Source: JBGQOG01 sp052113705 (GTDB lineage: Bacteria; Pseudomonadota; Alphaproteobacteria; Rhodobacterales; Rhodobacteraceae). Taken from it: 64,000 nt of DNA. This document shows positions 23,520-31,095 of the stretch, one piece after another; within the stretch, counting starts at the first letter, position 1; every line of letters starts with the position of its first letter. The position numbers and the translations under genes are program-made. The notes below the pieces were generated by a model. That model did not search any database, was not told where the DNA came from, and saw only the letters and a program-made list of their open reading frames with translations. The stretch covers positions 248,001-312,000 of the forward strand of contig NZ_JBGQOG010000001.1 of the NCBI RefSeq assembly GCF_052113705.1, in the 5' to 3' direction.

Positions 23520-24124
23520 TCCTGCAGCCGCGCGACATAGCGGGCCAGCGTGTCGATCTCGAGGTTGACCTTGTCGCCCACTGCCGCGGTGCCCCAGGTG
23601 GTCATCGCCTTGGTGTGCGGGATGATGTTCACCCCGAAGTCGCAGCCATTCACCTCATTCACCGTCAGCGAGGTGCCGTTCAGCGCCACCGAGCCCTTGG
23701 AGGCGATATAGCCCGCCAGCGCCTGCGGCGCGCGGAAGGTAAAGCGGGTGCTGTCCCCCTCGTCGCGCATCGCAATAATTTCGGCCAGGCCGTCGACATG
23801 GCCCGAGACAATATGGCCGCCCAGCTCATCCCCGACCTTCAGCGCGCGCTCAAGGTTCAGCGGTTTGCCGAGCGGCCAGCCGTTGCCACCGATATTGGTC
23901 TTGTCGAGGGTTTCTGCCGAGATCTGCACCTCAAACCAGTTTTGTGCGGCGCCGTCGATTTCGGCGCCCAGCGCCACCACGGTCAGGCAGACGCCATCGC
24001 AGGCGATGGAGGCGCCAATATCGATGCCCGCGACGTCATATCGGGTGGCAATGCGTGCGGTCAGATCGCCGCGCTGCACCAAAGCGGCGACTTCGCCTTT
24101 GTCGGTGATGATCCCGGTGAACAT
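23507..24124 (-). CDS. ribE: Riboflavin synthase, alpha chain
   Basis: Dismutates two lumazines to riboflavin and the pyrimidine. The length is 205 residues, made of two tandem lumazine-binding barrels: MFTGIITDKGEVAAL opens the first and HIVSGHVDGLAEIIAMRDEG the second. The duplicated SIACDGVCLTVV and SVALNGTSLTVNEV motifs show the internal repeat. The conserved MFTGI N-terminus fixes the start at 24124, preceded by GAGGAGAAACCG. It is the first gene of the minus-strand run ribE-orf-ribBX-ribH-nusB. No FMN riboswitch (RFN element) is evident in the 255 bases upstream. Confidence 0.97.
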   Translation of the reverse strand: MFTGIITDKGEVAALVQRGDLTARIATRYDVAGIDIGASIACDGVCLTVVALGAEIDGAAQNWFEVQISAETLDKTNIGGNGWPLGKPLNLERALKVGDELGGHIVSGHVDGLAEIIAMRDEGDSTRFTFRAPQALAGYIASKGSVALNGTSLTVNEVNGCDFGVNIIPHTKAMTTWGTAAVGDKVNLEIDTLARYVARLQEWNA

Positions 24125-24379
24125 CGGTTTCTCCTCTAGCTTCCCGAATGACTAGCCCGCGGCGGGCGCCATCGCAAGCTTGCCGCTGTGTCCTGACGGT
24201 CGCGCCCGCGCAGAACCGTTCCGCGGTTGCGCACAATTTTAACCGCTTTAACGCCTTGGCAATGCCATGATGGGATGACAAAGCCTGAGGCTGCGCGTCA
24301 GCGACAGGTTGGTGGCGCGATCCATCGCGCGCCAAAACCCCGTGGCAGGCGCCGTACCGTGTGAAGGAAAGCAAGGAAT

Positions 24380-25672
24380 ATGCCGCAAGCCGAGGCTCAG
24401 GATCGCCAGTTTCTGTTGCTGCAGGGCCCGCATGGCCCGTGGTTTCAGCAATTGGGCACGATGTTGCGCAAGGCGGGCTGTGGCACCTGGCGCGTGGCCT
24501 TCAACAAAGGCGACGAGAATTTCTGGTTCCATCAGCCCAGCCTGATCCGCTTCACCGGCAGCCCGGAGGCCTGGCCCGAACGCTGCGCGGCGCTGATGGC
24601 GGAAAAGGGAATCACCGACCTCGTGCTTTATGGCGACACGCGGCCGATCCACGCCGCCGCCATCGCCCTAGCACAGGCGCGCGGCATCACCGTGCATGTC
24701 TTTGAAGAGGGCTATCTGCGCCCCTATTGGATCACCTATGAGCGCGGCGGCTCAAACGGCCATTCGCGGCTGATGCAGATGTCCGTGCCGCAAATGCGCG
24801 AAGCGCTCGCCCAGTCCGAGGTCGAGCAGCACCCCGCCCCCAGCCGCTGGGGCGACATGCGGCAACACATCTTTTATGGCGCGCTCTACCATTTCTTCGT
24901 CATGGTGGCCAACGGCCCCTACCGGCTGTTTCGCCCGCATCGCGAGTTGACGGTGTTTCAGGAATTCCATCTCTACCTGCGCCGCCTGTTGCTGCTGCCC
25001 TGGCATATTCTGGAGCGCTGGATCGCCACTTCGCGCATCCGCATCGGCGGCTTTCCCTATCACCTCGTGCTGATGCAGCTGGAGCATGATGCGAGCTTCC
25101 GGATGCATTCGCCGTTTTCCACGATGAGCGAGTTTCTGGAGCTGTGCATCGCAGGCTTTGCCAAGGGCGCGCCGACCCATCATCACCTTGTTTTCAAAGC
25201 GCATCCGCTCGAAGATGGCCGGGTGGCGGTGCAGGCCAAGATCCGCGCCTTTGCCGCCGAGCACGGCGTGCAGGACCGGGTGCATTTTGTGCGCGGCGGC
25301 AAGCTGGCGCAGCTGTTGGCACAGGCCCGCAGCGCGGTCACCGTCAATTCCACCGCCGGGCAACAAGTGCTGTGGCGCGGGCTGGCGCTGCGCGCCTTTG
25401 GCCGTGCCGTCTATGACAAGCCGGAGTTTGTCTCGTCGCAACCCCTGCCAGAGTTTTTCGCGCAGCCCCGGCGCCCCGATGCCAAAGCCTATCGCGAATA
25501 CCGCGCCTATCTGCTGGAGACCTCGCAGATCCCCGGCGGCTACTACAGCGCGCAGGGGCGGCGGCAATTGCTGCGCCAGGTTGTCGACATGCTCCTGGCG
25601 ACCGAAGACCCCTATGAAGCGCTCACCTCGGGCAATGCGGCACCACGGCAACAGCTAAGGCTGGTCGAATAA
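24380..25672 (+). CDS. kpsS: Capsule polysaccharide beta-Kdo transferase, KpsS type
   Basis: A 430-residue cytoplasmic glycosyltransferase of the KpsS/LipB family. With KpsC it builds the poly-Kdo linker on lysophosphatidylglycerol that anchors group 2 type capsules. The N-terminal signature QFLLLQGPHGPWFQQLG is characteristic, followed by VAFNKGDENFWF and LVLYGDTRPIHAAAI. The C-terminal half has HHLVFKAHPLEDG, VHFVRGGKLAQLL and AVTVNSTAGQQVLWRGLALR, the nucleotide-sugar binding region. The start ATG 24380 follows AAGCAAGGAAT. It is the first gene of a plus-strand capsule cassette lying between ribE and ribD. Polymer type and other kps genes are not in the window. Confidence 0.92.
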   Translation: MPQAEAQDRQFLLLQGPHGPWFQQLGTMLRKAGCGTWRVAFNKGDENFWFHQPSLIRFTGSPEAWPERCAALMAEKGITDLVLYGDTRPIHAAAIALAQARGITVHVFEEGYLRPYWITYERGGSNGHSRLMQMSVPQMREALAQSEVEQHPAPSRWGDMRQHIFYGALYHFFVMVANGPYRLFRPHRELTVFQEFHLYLRRLLLLPWHILERWIATSRIRIGGFPYHLVLMQLEHDASFRMHSPFSTMSEFLELCIAGFAKGAPTHHHLVFKAHPLEDGRVAVQAKIRAFAAEHGVQDRVHFVRGGKLAQLLAQARSAVTVNSTAGQQVLWRGLALRAFGRAVYDKPEFVSSQPLPEFFAQPRRPDAKAYREYRAYLLETSQIPGGYYSAQGRRQLLRQVVDMLLATEDPYEALTSGNAAPRQQLRLVE

Positions 25673-25753
25673 CCCCGCTAGCGTTTTAAAGCCTGTTTCT
25701 GTAGGGTTGCAGGCAAAACCTGAGGCAGTTGCCCGCAAAGAGGAACCTGATCA

Positions 25754-26884
25754 GTGCAGAAAATGACCCACAATGGGGCGCGCGCGCTCGCCCTGTTGGT
25801 GCTTGTAACCAGTGTGGCGGCCTGCGGGCTGCCCCGTACAGGGCCCAACAAGCGCGAGATCTATGCAGGCTCGGTGCAGCGCAAAGGCGATTCCTTTGTC
25901 GTTGAGGTGAACGATTATGTCACCCGCGCCACCGCCGTCACCCCGACCTATGGCTTTTCGCCGAGCTTCCTGAACGCCGGTCTTGTCGGCTCCGACACCA
26001 TCAGCCCCGGCGATACCGTGGGCCTGACCGTGTGGGAAAACGTTGATCAGGGGCTTTTGGCGACGCAGGGCACCAAAGAAACCCGGCTGACGGAAATGCA
26101 GGTGGACGGCGAGGGGTATATTTTCGTGCCCTATGCCGGCCGCGTCAAAGCGTCGGGCAACTCGCCCGAACAACTTCGCCAGCTGATCACCAAAAAGCTG
26201 GACACGCAGACGCCGGATCCGCAGGTCACGGTGCAACGCCTCGCGGGCAATGGGGCGACGGTCTCGATGCTGGGCGCCATTGGCGGCCAAGGCGTGTACC
26301 CGATCGAGCGCCCCACGCGGACGCTCTCGGCAATGATCGCCAAAGCGGGCGGTGTCACGGTCAAACCGGATGTGGCTGAAATCACGGTGAAACGTGGCGG
26401 CAGCACCGGCAAGGTCTGGCTGCGCGATCTGTACGCCAATCCCAAACTCGACATCGCGCTGCGGCCGGGCGACGTGGTGCTGGTCGAGGAAGACAAGCGC
26501 GCCTTTACCGCGCTCGGCGCCACCGGCGCGCAAAGTCGCGTGCCCTTCGATACCGGCTCGCTCTCGGCGATCGAGGCGATTGCGACGGTGGGCGGGCTGC
26601 AAACGCAACTGGCGGATCCCAAAGGCGTATTCGTCTTCCGCAACGAACCGGCAGAGGTCGCCAATGCGGTGCTGGGTCGCAATGACCTGACCGGTGATCA
26701 GCGCATGGTCTATGTGCTGAACCTCACCGCGCCGAATGGCATGTTCCTCGCCCGCGATTTCGCGATCCGCGATGGCGACACCGTATATGTGACCGAAGCG
26801 CCGTATGTCCAATGGCAGAAAACGCTGGCCGCGCTGACCGGGCCGGTGACCTCGGCCAATGCGGTCACCAACCTCGGCAATTGA
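25754..26884 (+). CDS. Wza/KpsD-type polysaccharide export lipoprotein
   Basis: Outer-membrane polysaccharide export (OPX) protein of 376 residues. The signal peptide ALALLVLVTSVAACG has a lipobox VAAC, so it is probably a lipoprotein anchored at that Cys. The Poly_export domain begins ISPGDTVGLTVWENVDQGLL, followed by MQVDGEGYIFVPYAGRVKASG. SLBB-type beta-grasp repeats follow (VSMLGAIGGQGVYPIERPTR; FVFRNEPAEVANAVL). GTG 25754 was chosen (AGGAAC upstream); ATG 25763 is an alternative. It sits between kpsS and kpsC: the stop shares one base with the kpsC start (TGATG). No matching Wzc or KpsE gene is present here. Confidence 0.93.
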   Translation: MQKMTHNGARALALLVLVTSVAACGLPRTGPNKREIYAGSVQRKGDSFVVEVNDYVTRATAVTPTYGFSPSFLNAGLVGSDTISPGDTVGLTVWENVDQGLLATQGTKETRLTEMQVDGEGYIFVPYAGRVKASGNSPEQLRQLITKKLDTQTPDPQVTVQRLAGNGATVSMLGAIGGQGVYPIERPTRTLSAMIAKAGGVTVKPDVAEITVKRGGSTGKVWLRDLYANPKLDIALRPGDVVLVEEDKRAFTALGATGAQSRVPFDTGSLSAIEAIATVGGLQTQLADPKGVFVFRNEPAEVANAVLGRNDLTGDQRMVYVLNLTAPNGMFLARDFAIRDGDTVYVTEAPYVQWQKTLAALTGPVTSANAVTNLGN

Positions 26885-28923
26885 TGTCAGTGGATGCGCG
26901 TGATGCCGCCGCCGGGGCCCCGCCCCGGCGGCTTTTCGTTTACAACGGCGGCTTTGTGACGCAACCGCGGTTGCGCCGGATCCTGACGCTCGCAGGATAC
27001 CAGCTCCGTTTCGGCCTGCCCGGCCCCGACGATCAGGTGGGGGTCTGGGGACGCAGCCCCTATGCCCACCGCGGTGAAGCGATTGCCGCCCGGCGCGGCG
27101 CGGGCCTTGTGCGGATCGAGGATGCCTTTTTGCGCTCGGTCCAGCCGGGACGGCTGGGAGAGGCCCCGCTGGGCCTGCTGATTGATCCCGAGGGCGTGCA
27201 TTTCGACAGCAAGACCCGCTCGCGCATGGAGCGGCTGCTGGCCCGCGAAAGGCTGGACGATTCAGCACTTTTGCAGCGTGCACGCGATGGTATGGCCCGG
27301 CTTAAGGCCGTCGATCTATCGAAATACAACAATTTTGATCCCGAGTTGGCCGCCCCGGCTCCCGGCTATGTGCTGGTTGTGGATCAGACCGCAGGCGATG
27401 CCTCCATCCGATACGGCGCGGCCACCGCACAGAGCTTTCGTGAAATGCTTGCGGTGGCGCAGATTGAGAACCCTGGCGCGCGGATCGTCATCAAGACGCA
27501 TCCCGAAACCCGCGCAGGCCTGCGTGCGGGGCATTACACCGCCGCGCATGCCAGCGAGCGCATCACCTTGCTGGACACGCCCGTCTCGCCCTGGCGCCTG
27601 CTGGATGGGGCGATTGCCGTCTATACCGTCAGCTCGCAACTGGGGCTGGAGGCGATTTTCGCCGGCCACAAGCCCCGGGTGTTTGGCCAGCCGTTTTACG
27701 GTGGCTGGGGCCTGACGCAAGACGAGAACCCGGTGCCGCGCCGGACCCGGGTGCTGACCCGGGCACAGCTCTTTGCCGTCGCCTATCTGGTGGCGCCCAC
27801 ATGGTACGACCCCTGTCGCGACCGTCTGTGCAGCTTTGAAGCGGCCGTCGACCAGCTGGAAGCGCAGACACGCGCCTGGCGCGAGGATCGCCACGGGCAT
27901 GTCGCCTTTGGCATGCGGCTGTGGAAGCGCAAGCCGCTGCAGCAGTTCTTTGGCGGCGAAAAATCCCTGCGCTTTGCCGCGCCCGCCGCCGCTGCGGCGG
28001 AGCGTGCCGCGCGGGAAGGCCGGGGTCTGCTGGCCTGGGCCGGTCGCGCTGCAGAACTGGCGGCGGTGACACCGCCCCAGATCCCCCTGCGCCGGGTTGA
28101 GGACGGCTTCCTGCGCTCGCGTGGCCTGGGCGCGGATCTGGTGGCGCCGCTCTCGCTGGTCACGGATCGGCGCGGCATCTACTACGATCCCACCCGGCCG
28201 AGCGACCTTGAGACGCTGATTGCCACCCCGCCCCCCGGCGGCACCGCCCGCATTGAGCGGCTGATGCTTCAGATCACCCGCGCCGGGCTGACCAAATACA
28301 ATCTCGGCGGCACCGTTCCTGAACTGCCGGAAGGTCATCGGATCCTGGTGCCCGGCCAGGTGGAAGACGATGCGTCGATCCGGCTCGGCACGACAGAGAT
28401 TTGTACAAATCTGCTATTGCTGGCGCGAGTACGAGCGGAAAATCCGGAAGCAATTATCCTTTTCAAACCCCACCCCGATGTTGAAGCCGGATTGCGGCCC
28501 GGCGCGCTCGGGGATACGGCACTGCGCTATGCCGACATGATCGTGCCGCAAACGGACGTTGTCGCCTTGATGGACCGCGTGGAGGAGGTCTGGACCATGA
28601 CCTCGACGCTCGGCTTTGAAGCATTGCTTCGCGGGAAAAAAGTGACCTGCCTCGGGGCGCCGTTTTATGCCGGCTGGGGGCTGACGCGTGACCTGGGGCC
28701 CGTTCCCGCGCGCCGTCAGGCCCGGCCCGATCTGGCTCAGCTGGCCCATGCAGTGCTGATCGCCTACCCGCGCTACCGCGACCCCGTCAGTGGCCTGCCC
28801 TGCCCGGCCGAGGTGGTGGCCGAACGGTTGGCCTCGGGCCGCGTCCCGCGCGCCGGTCTTGGCAACCGGCTCCTGGCAAAACTGCAAGGTGCCCTCGCCA
28901 GTCGGGCGCATTTGTGGCGTTAG
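26884..28923 (+). CDS. kpsC: Capsule polysaccharide beta-Kdo transferase, KpsC type
   Basis: A 679-residue protein made of two homologous transferase halves, the KpsC architecture, which adds alternating Kdo residues to the capsule lipid anchor. The duplication is visible as LFVYNGGFVTQPRLRRIL and the shared RVEDGFLRSRGLG/RIEDAFLRSVQPG. Other pairs are SKYNNFDPELAAPAP/TKYNLGGTVPELPEG, IVIKTHPETRAGLR/ILFKPHPDVEAGLR and QPFYGGWGLTQD/APFYAGWGLTRD. ATG 26884 is coupled to the exporter stop (TGATG). The 3' end overlaps the convergent ribD by 4 bases, showing how tightly the capsule cassette is fitted into the riboflavin locus. Confidence 0.95.
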   Translation: MSVDARDAAAGAPPRRLFVYNGGFVTQPRLRRILTLAGYQLRFGLPGPDDQVGVWGRSPYAHRGEAIAARRGAGLVRIEDAFLRSVQPGRLGEAPLGLLIDPEGVHFDSKTRSRMERLLARERLDDSALLQRARDGMARLKAVDLSKYNNFDPELAAPAPGYVLVVDQTAGDASIRYGAATAQSFREMLAVAQIENPGARIVIKTHPETRAGLRAGHYTAAHASERITLLDTPVSPWRLLDGAIAVYTVSSQLGLEAIFAGHKPRVFGQPFYGGWGLTQDENPVPRRTRVLTRAQLFAVAYLVAPTWYDPCRDRLCSFEAAVDQLEAQTRAWREDRHGHVAFGMRLWKRKPLQQFFGGEKSLRFAAPAAAAAERAAREGRGLLAWAGRAAELAAVTPPQIPLRRVEDGFLRSRGLGADLVAPLSLVTDRRGIYYDPTRPSDLETLIATPPPGGTARIERLMLQITRAGLTKYNLGGTVPELPEGHRILVPGQVEDDASIRLGTTEICTNLLLLARVRAENPEAIILFKPHPDVEAGLRPGALGDTALRYADMIVPQTDVVALMDRVEEVWTMTSTLGFEALLRGKKVTCLGAPFYAGWGLTRDLGPVPARRQARPDLAQLAHAVLIAYPRYRDPVSGLPCPAEVVAERLASGRVPRAGLGNRLLAKLQGALASRAHLWR

Positions 28924-30014
28924 CGCCGCCGGATCCAGTGGTGCATAAGGTCCATACCCACCCGATTTTCTGATGCCAGATCAAAGCGCGGAAATGCCGC
29001 CAAGCTCTGAGGCCGCATCGCCGCCACCGCTGCCCGACCCGTACCGCCAAGCGCCAGTCCCGCGGTAAACCCGACCAACTCATCCACGAGATCCGCGTCC
29101 AGCAGCGCCGCCGCCAGTTGGCCGCCGCCCTCGCAGAACACCCGCGTCAGCCCGGCCTGGCCGAGCGCGCGCAGCATCTCCGGCGCCGACAATCCCGTTG
29201 CAGTTTCCGCCACTTCGAGCAGTTGAGCGCCCTGATCCTGCCACCAGCCCCGCGCAGATGGCGAAGCGGAGGCCCCATGCAAAAGCCAGAGCGGGGCCTG
29301 CGTGATCGAGGCGGCCATCGCCCGTCGGGGCAGGTCAAGAGCCCGCGACGCCACCACCCGCACCGGTTGCCGTGCGACACCCAAGCCGCGCACCGTCAAC
29401 AATGGATCATCGGCCCGCGCCGTGCCGCCGCCAACCATCACCGCGTCATGCCGCGCGCGTTGTGCATGCACCCACCGCCGCGCATCAGGCCCGGTGATCC
29501 ACTGGCTTTCGCCGCTTTCGGTGGCAATGCGTCCGTCAAATGAGGTGGCCAGCTTCAGCGTCAGCATCGGCCGCCCCTCGGTCACCCGCAACAAGAAGCC
29601 GATCTGCAACGCCCGCGCCTCAGCCTCCAACACCCCCTCGTCGACGGCAATCCCCGCGGCCCGCAACAGCGTATGCCCCCACCCCGAGACGCGCGGATCA
29701 GGGTCGGTCTGCGCGCTGACCACACGGGAAATACCTGCCGCCACAAGGGCTTCGGCACAGGGAGAGGTTTTGCCATGATGCGAGCAAGGCTCGAGCGTCA
29801 CATAGGCCGTGGCGCCGCGCGCCAGATCGCCCGCCTGCGCCAGGGCCACACGCTCGGCATGCGGGCGCCCGCCGGGCTGCGTCCAGCCGCGCCCGACGAT
29901 CCGGCCCGCATTCACCAGAACGCAGCCCACCGCCGGGTTCGGCCAGGTATTGCCCAACCCCCGCCGCGCCAGCGACAAAGCCAGCGCCATATGGCGCCGG
30001 TCCGCCTCGCTCAC
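28920..30014 (-). CDS. ribD: Bifunctional pyrimidine deaminase/reductase of riboflavin synthesis
   Basis: Carries out the second and third steps of riboflavin synthesis. The length is 364 residues. The N-terminal cytidine-deaminase-fold domain has HAERVALAQAG (Zn-His and catalytic Glu) and LEPCSHHGKTSPCAEAL (two Zn-cysteines). GCVLVNAGRIVGRGWTQPGG precedes them. The C-terminal RibD_C reductase domain has PMLTLKLATSFDGRIATESG and WITGPDARRWVHAQRARHDAV, then VFCEGGGQLAAALLDADLVD. The ATG overlaps the nrdR stop (ATGA). It is the first riboflavin gene on the minus strand but is separated from ribE by the capsule cassette. Confidence 0.97.
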   Translation of the reverse strand: MSEADRRHMALALSLARRGLGNTWPNPAVGCVLVNAGRIVGRGWTQPGGRPHAERVALAQAGDLARGATAYVTLEPCSHHGKTSPCAEALVAAGISRVVSAQTDPDPRVSGWGHTLLRAAGIAVDEGVLEAEARALQIGFLLRVTEGRPMLTLKLATSFDGRIATESGESQWITGPDARRWVHAQRARHDAVMVGGGTARADDPLLTVRGLGVARQPVRVVASRALDLPRRAMAASITQAPLWLLHGASASPSARGWWQDQGAQLLEVAETATGLSAPEMLRALGQAGLTRVFCEGGGQLAAALLDADLVDELVGFTAGLALGGTGRAAVAAMRPQSLAAFPRFDLASENRVGMDLMHHWIRRR

Positions 30015-30478
30015 TCGGTGTCGGCCACGGGGGGACGCAGCTCGCTCACGAATTTGTCGAAATCGTCCGCCGCCTGGAAGTTTTTGTAAACGCTGGCGAA
30101 ACGCACATAGGCCACGGTGTCGATCCGCGCCAATGTCTCCATCACGATCTCGCCGATCGAGCGCGACGGGATGTCGGTATCGCCCAGGCTCTCCAGCCGC
30201 CGCACGATGCCGGAAATCATCTGATCGATGCGCTCCGGCTCAATCGGGCGTTTCTGCATGGCGATGCGGATCGAGCGCTCCAGCTTGCCGCGGTCAAAAT
30301 CTTCGCGTTTGCCAGAGGTCTTGACCACCACGAGGTCGCGCAGCTGCACGCGCTCATAGGTGGTGAAGCGACCGCCGCAGGCCGGACAGAAGCGCCGCCG
30401 CCGGATGGCGACGTGGTCTTCTGCCGGGCGAGAATCCTTCACCTGGGTATCGACATTGCCACAGAACGGGCATCGCAT
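30011..30478 (-). CDS. nrdR: Transcriptional repressor NrdR
   Basis: ATP/dATP-sensing repressor of ribonucleotide reductase genes, 155 residues. The N-terminal zinc ribbon MRCPFCGNVDTQVKDSRP...FCPACGGRFTTYERV provides four cysteines. The ATP-cone domain follows (VVKTSGKREDFDRGKLERSI, RRLESLGDTDIPSRSIGEIV). Length and order match the family closely. Its ATGA overlap with ribD gives the nrdR-ribD pairing widespread in bacteria. Upstream 144 bases to the YjbQ gene 3' side hold the promoter; no NrdR box was identified in this window. Confidence 0.97.
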   Translation of the reverse strand: MRCPFCGNVDTQVKDSRPAEDHVAIRRRRFCPACGGRFTTYERVQLRDLVVVKTSGKREDFDRGKLERSIRIAMQKRPIEPERIDQMISGIVRRLESLGDTDIPSRSIGEIVMETLARIDTVAYVRFASVYKNFQAADDFDKFVSELRPPVADTE

Positions 30479-30622
30479 GGCGTCCCCCTTTTTGCTGTTG
30501 TTACCGCCTCATGTCGAGGGTGTGCCCCCCCGTTATCGCAACACTATAGGGGCGAGCCGATTCGTTGGGTAGACGGTTTTTTCAGCCACAAGATACAGAC
30601 TGTCGCCTGTGGCCGCCAAGAC

Positions 30623-31039
30623 TCAGCGCAGCAGCGCCACCACCTCGCGCCGGTGCGGCCGGGTACGATGTTCGAAAAGGTAAATTCCCTGCCATGTACC
30701 CAGCACCATGCGTCCGGAAATCACAGGAATCTGCAAGCTGACCGGGAGCAATGCCGCCTTGATATGCGCGGGCATGTCATCCGGCCCCTCATAGGTATGG
30801 GTCAGATAGGCCATCGACGGGTCACTGCTGGGCGGCACCAGCCGGTGGAAATAGGCCGCGAGATCGGTCTGCACCTCGGGATCGGCATTCTCTTGTATCA
30901 GCAGGCTGGCCGAGGTGTGACGGACAAACAGCGTCAGCAGCGCTTCCTCCACCGCCGCGCTTTCAACCCAGCGCTGCACCTGCCGGGTGAACTCATAGAG
31001 GCCGGCGCCGTGGGTTTGCAGAGTAAAGCGGCTGTGCAT
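30623..31039 (-). CDS. YjbQ / UPF0047 family protein (secondary thiamine-phosphate synthase type)
   Basis: A 138-residue beta-barrel protein of the YjbQ family. Typical stretches: FTLQTHGAGLYEFTRQVQRWV, LLTLFVRHTSASLLIQENADP (the HTSASL motif is diagnostic), and GTWQGIYLFEHRTRPHRREV near the C-terminus. A few members complement loss of thiamine-phosphate synthase (thiE), hence the name, but the physiological role is unsettled. The start is ATG 31039, preceded by GGAGGTAGG. It lies directly downstream of rpoD with a terminator in between, so is likely expressed mainly from its own or read-through transcription. Confidence 0.92.
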   Translation of the reverse strand: MHSRFTLQTHGAGLYEFTRQVQRWVESAAVEEALLTLFVRHTSASLLIQENADPEVQTDLAAYFHRLVPPSSDPSMAYLTHTYEGPDDMPAHIKAALLPVSLQIPVISGRMVLGTWQGIYLFEHRTRPHRREVVALLR

Positions 31040-31054
31040 CCTACCTCCGAAATG

Positions 31055-31077
31055 AAAAGGCGCCCCGGGGGGCGCCT
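31055..31077 (-). terminator. Terminator of rpoD
   Basis: On the minus strand AGGCGCC-loop-GGCGCCT type hairpin (GGCGCC/GGCGCC with CCCCGG between), followed by TTTTCATTTC. It starts about 19 bases after the rpoD stop. Confidence 0.85.
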
Positions 31078-31095
31078 GATCTGAATGCCGTGATC

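Noticed and set aside
24125..24379. FMN riboswitch before ribE
   Set aside because: The conserved RFN blocks (such as GATTCCGGTGAGA-like elements) were not found.
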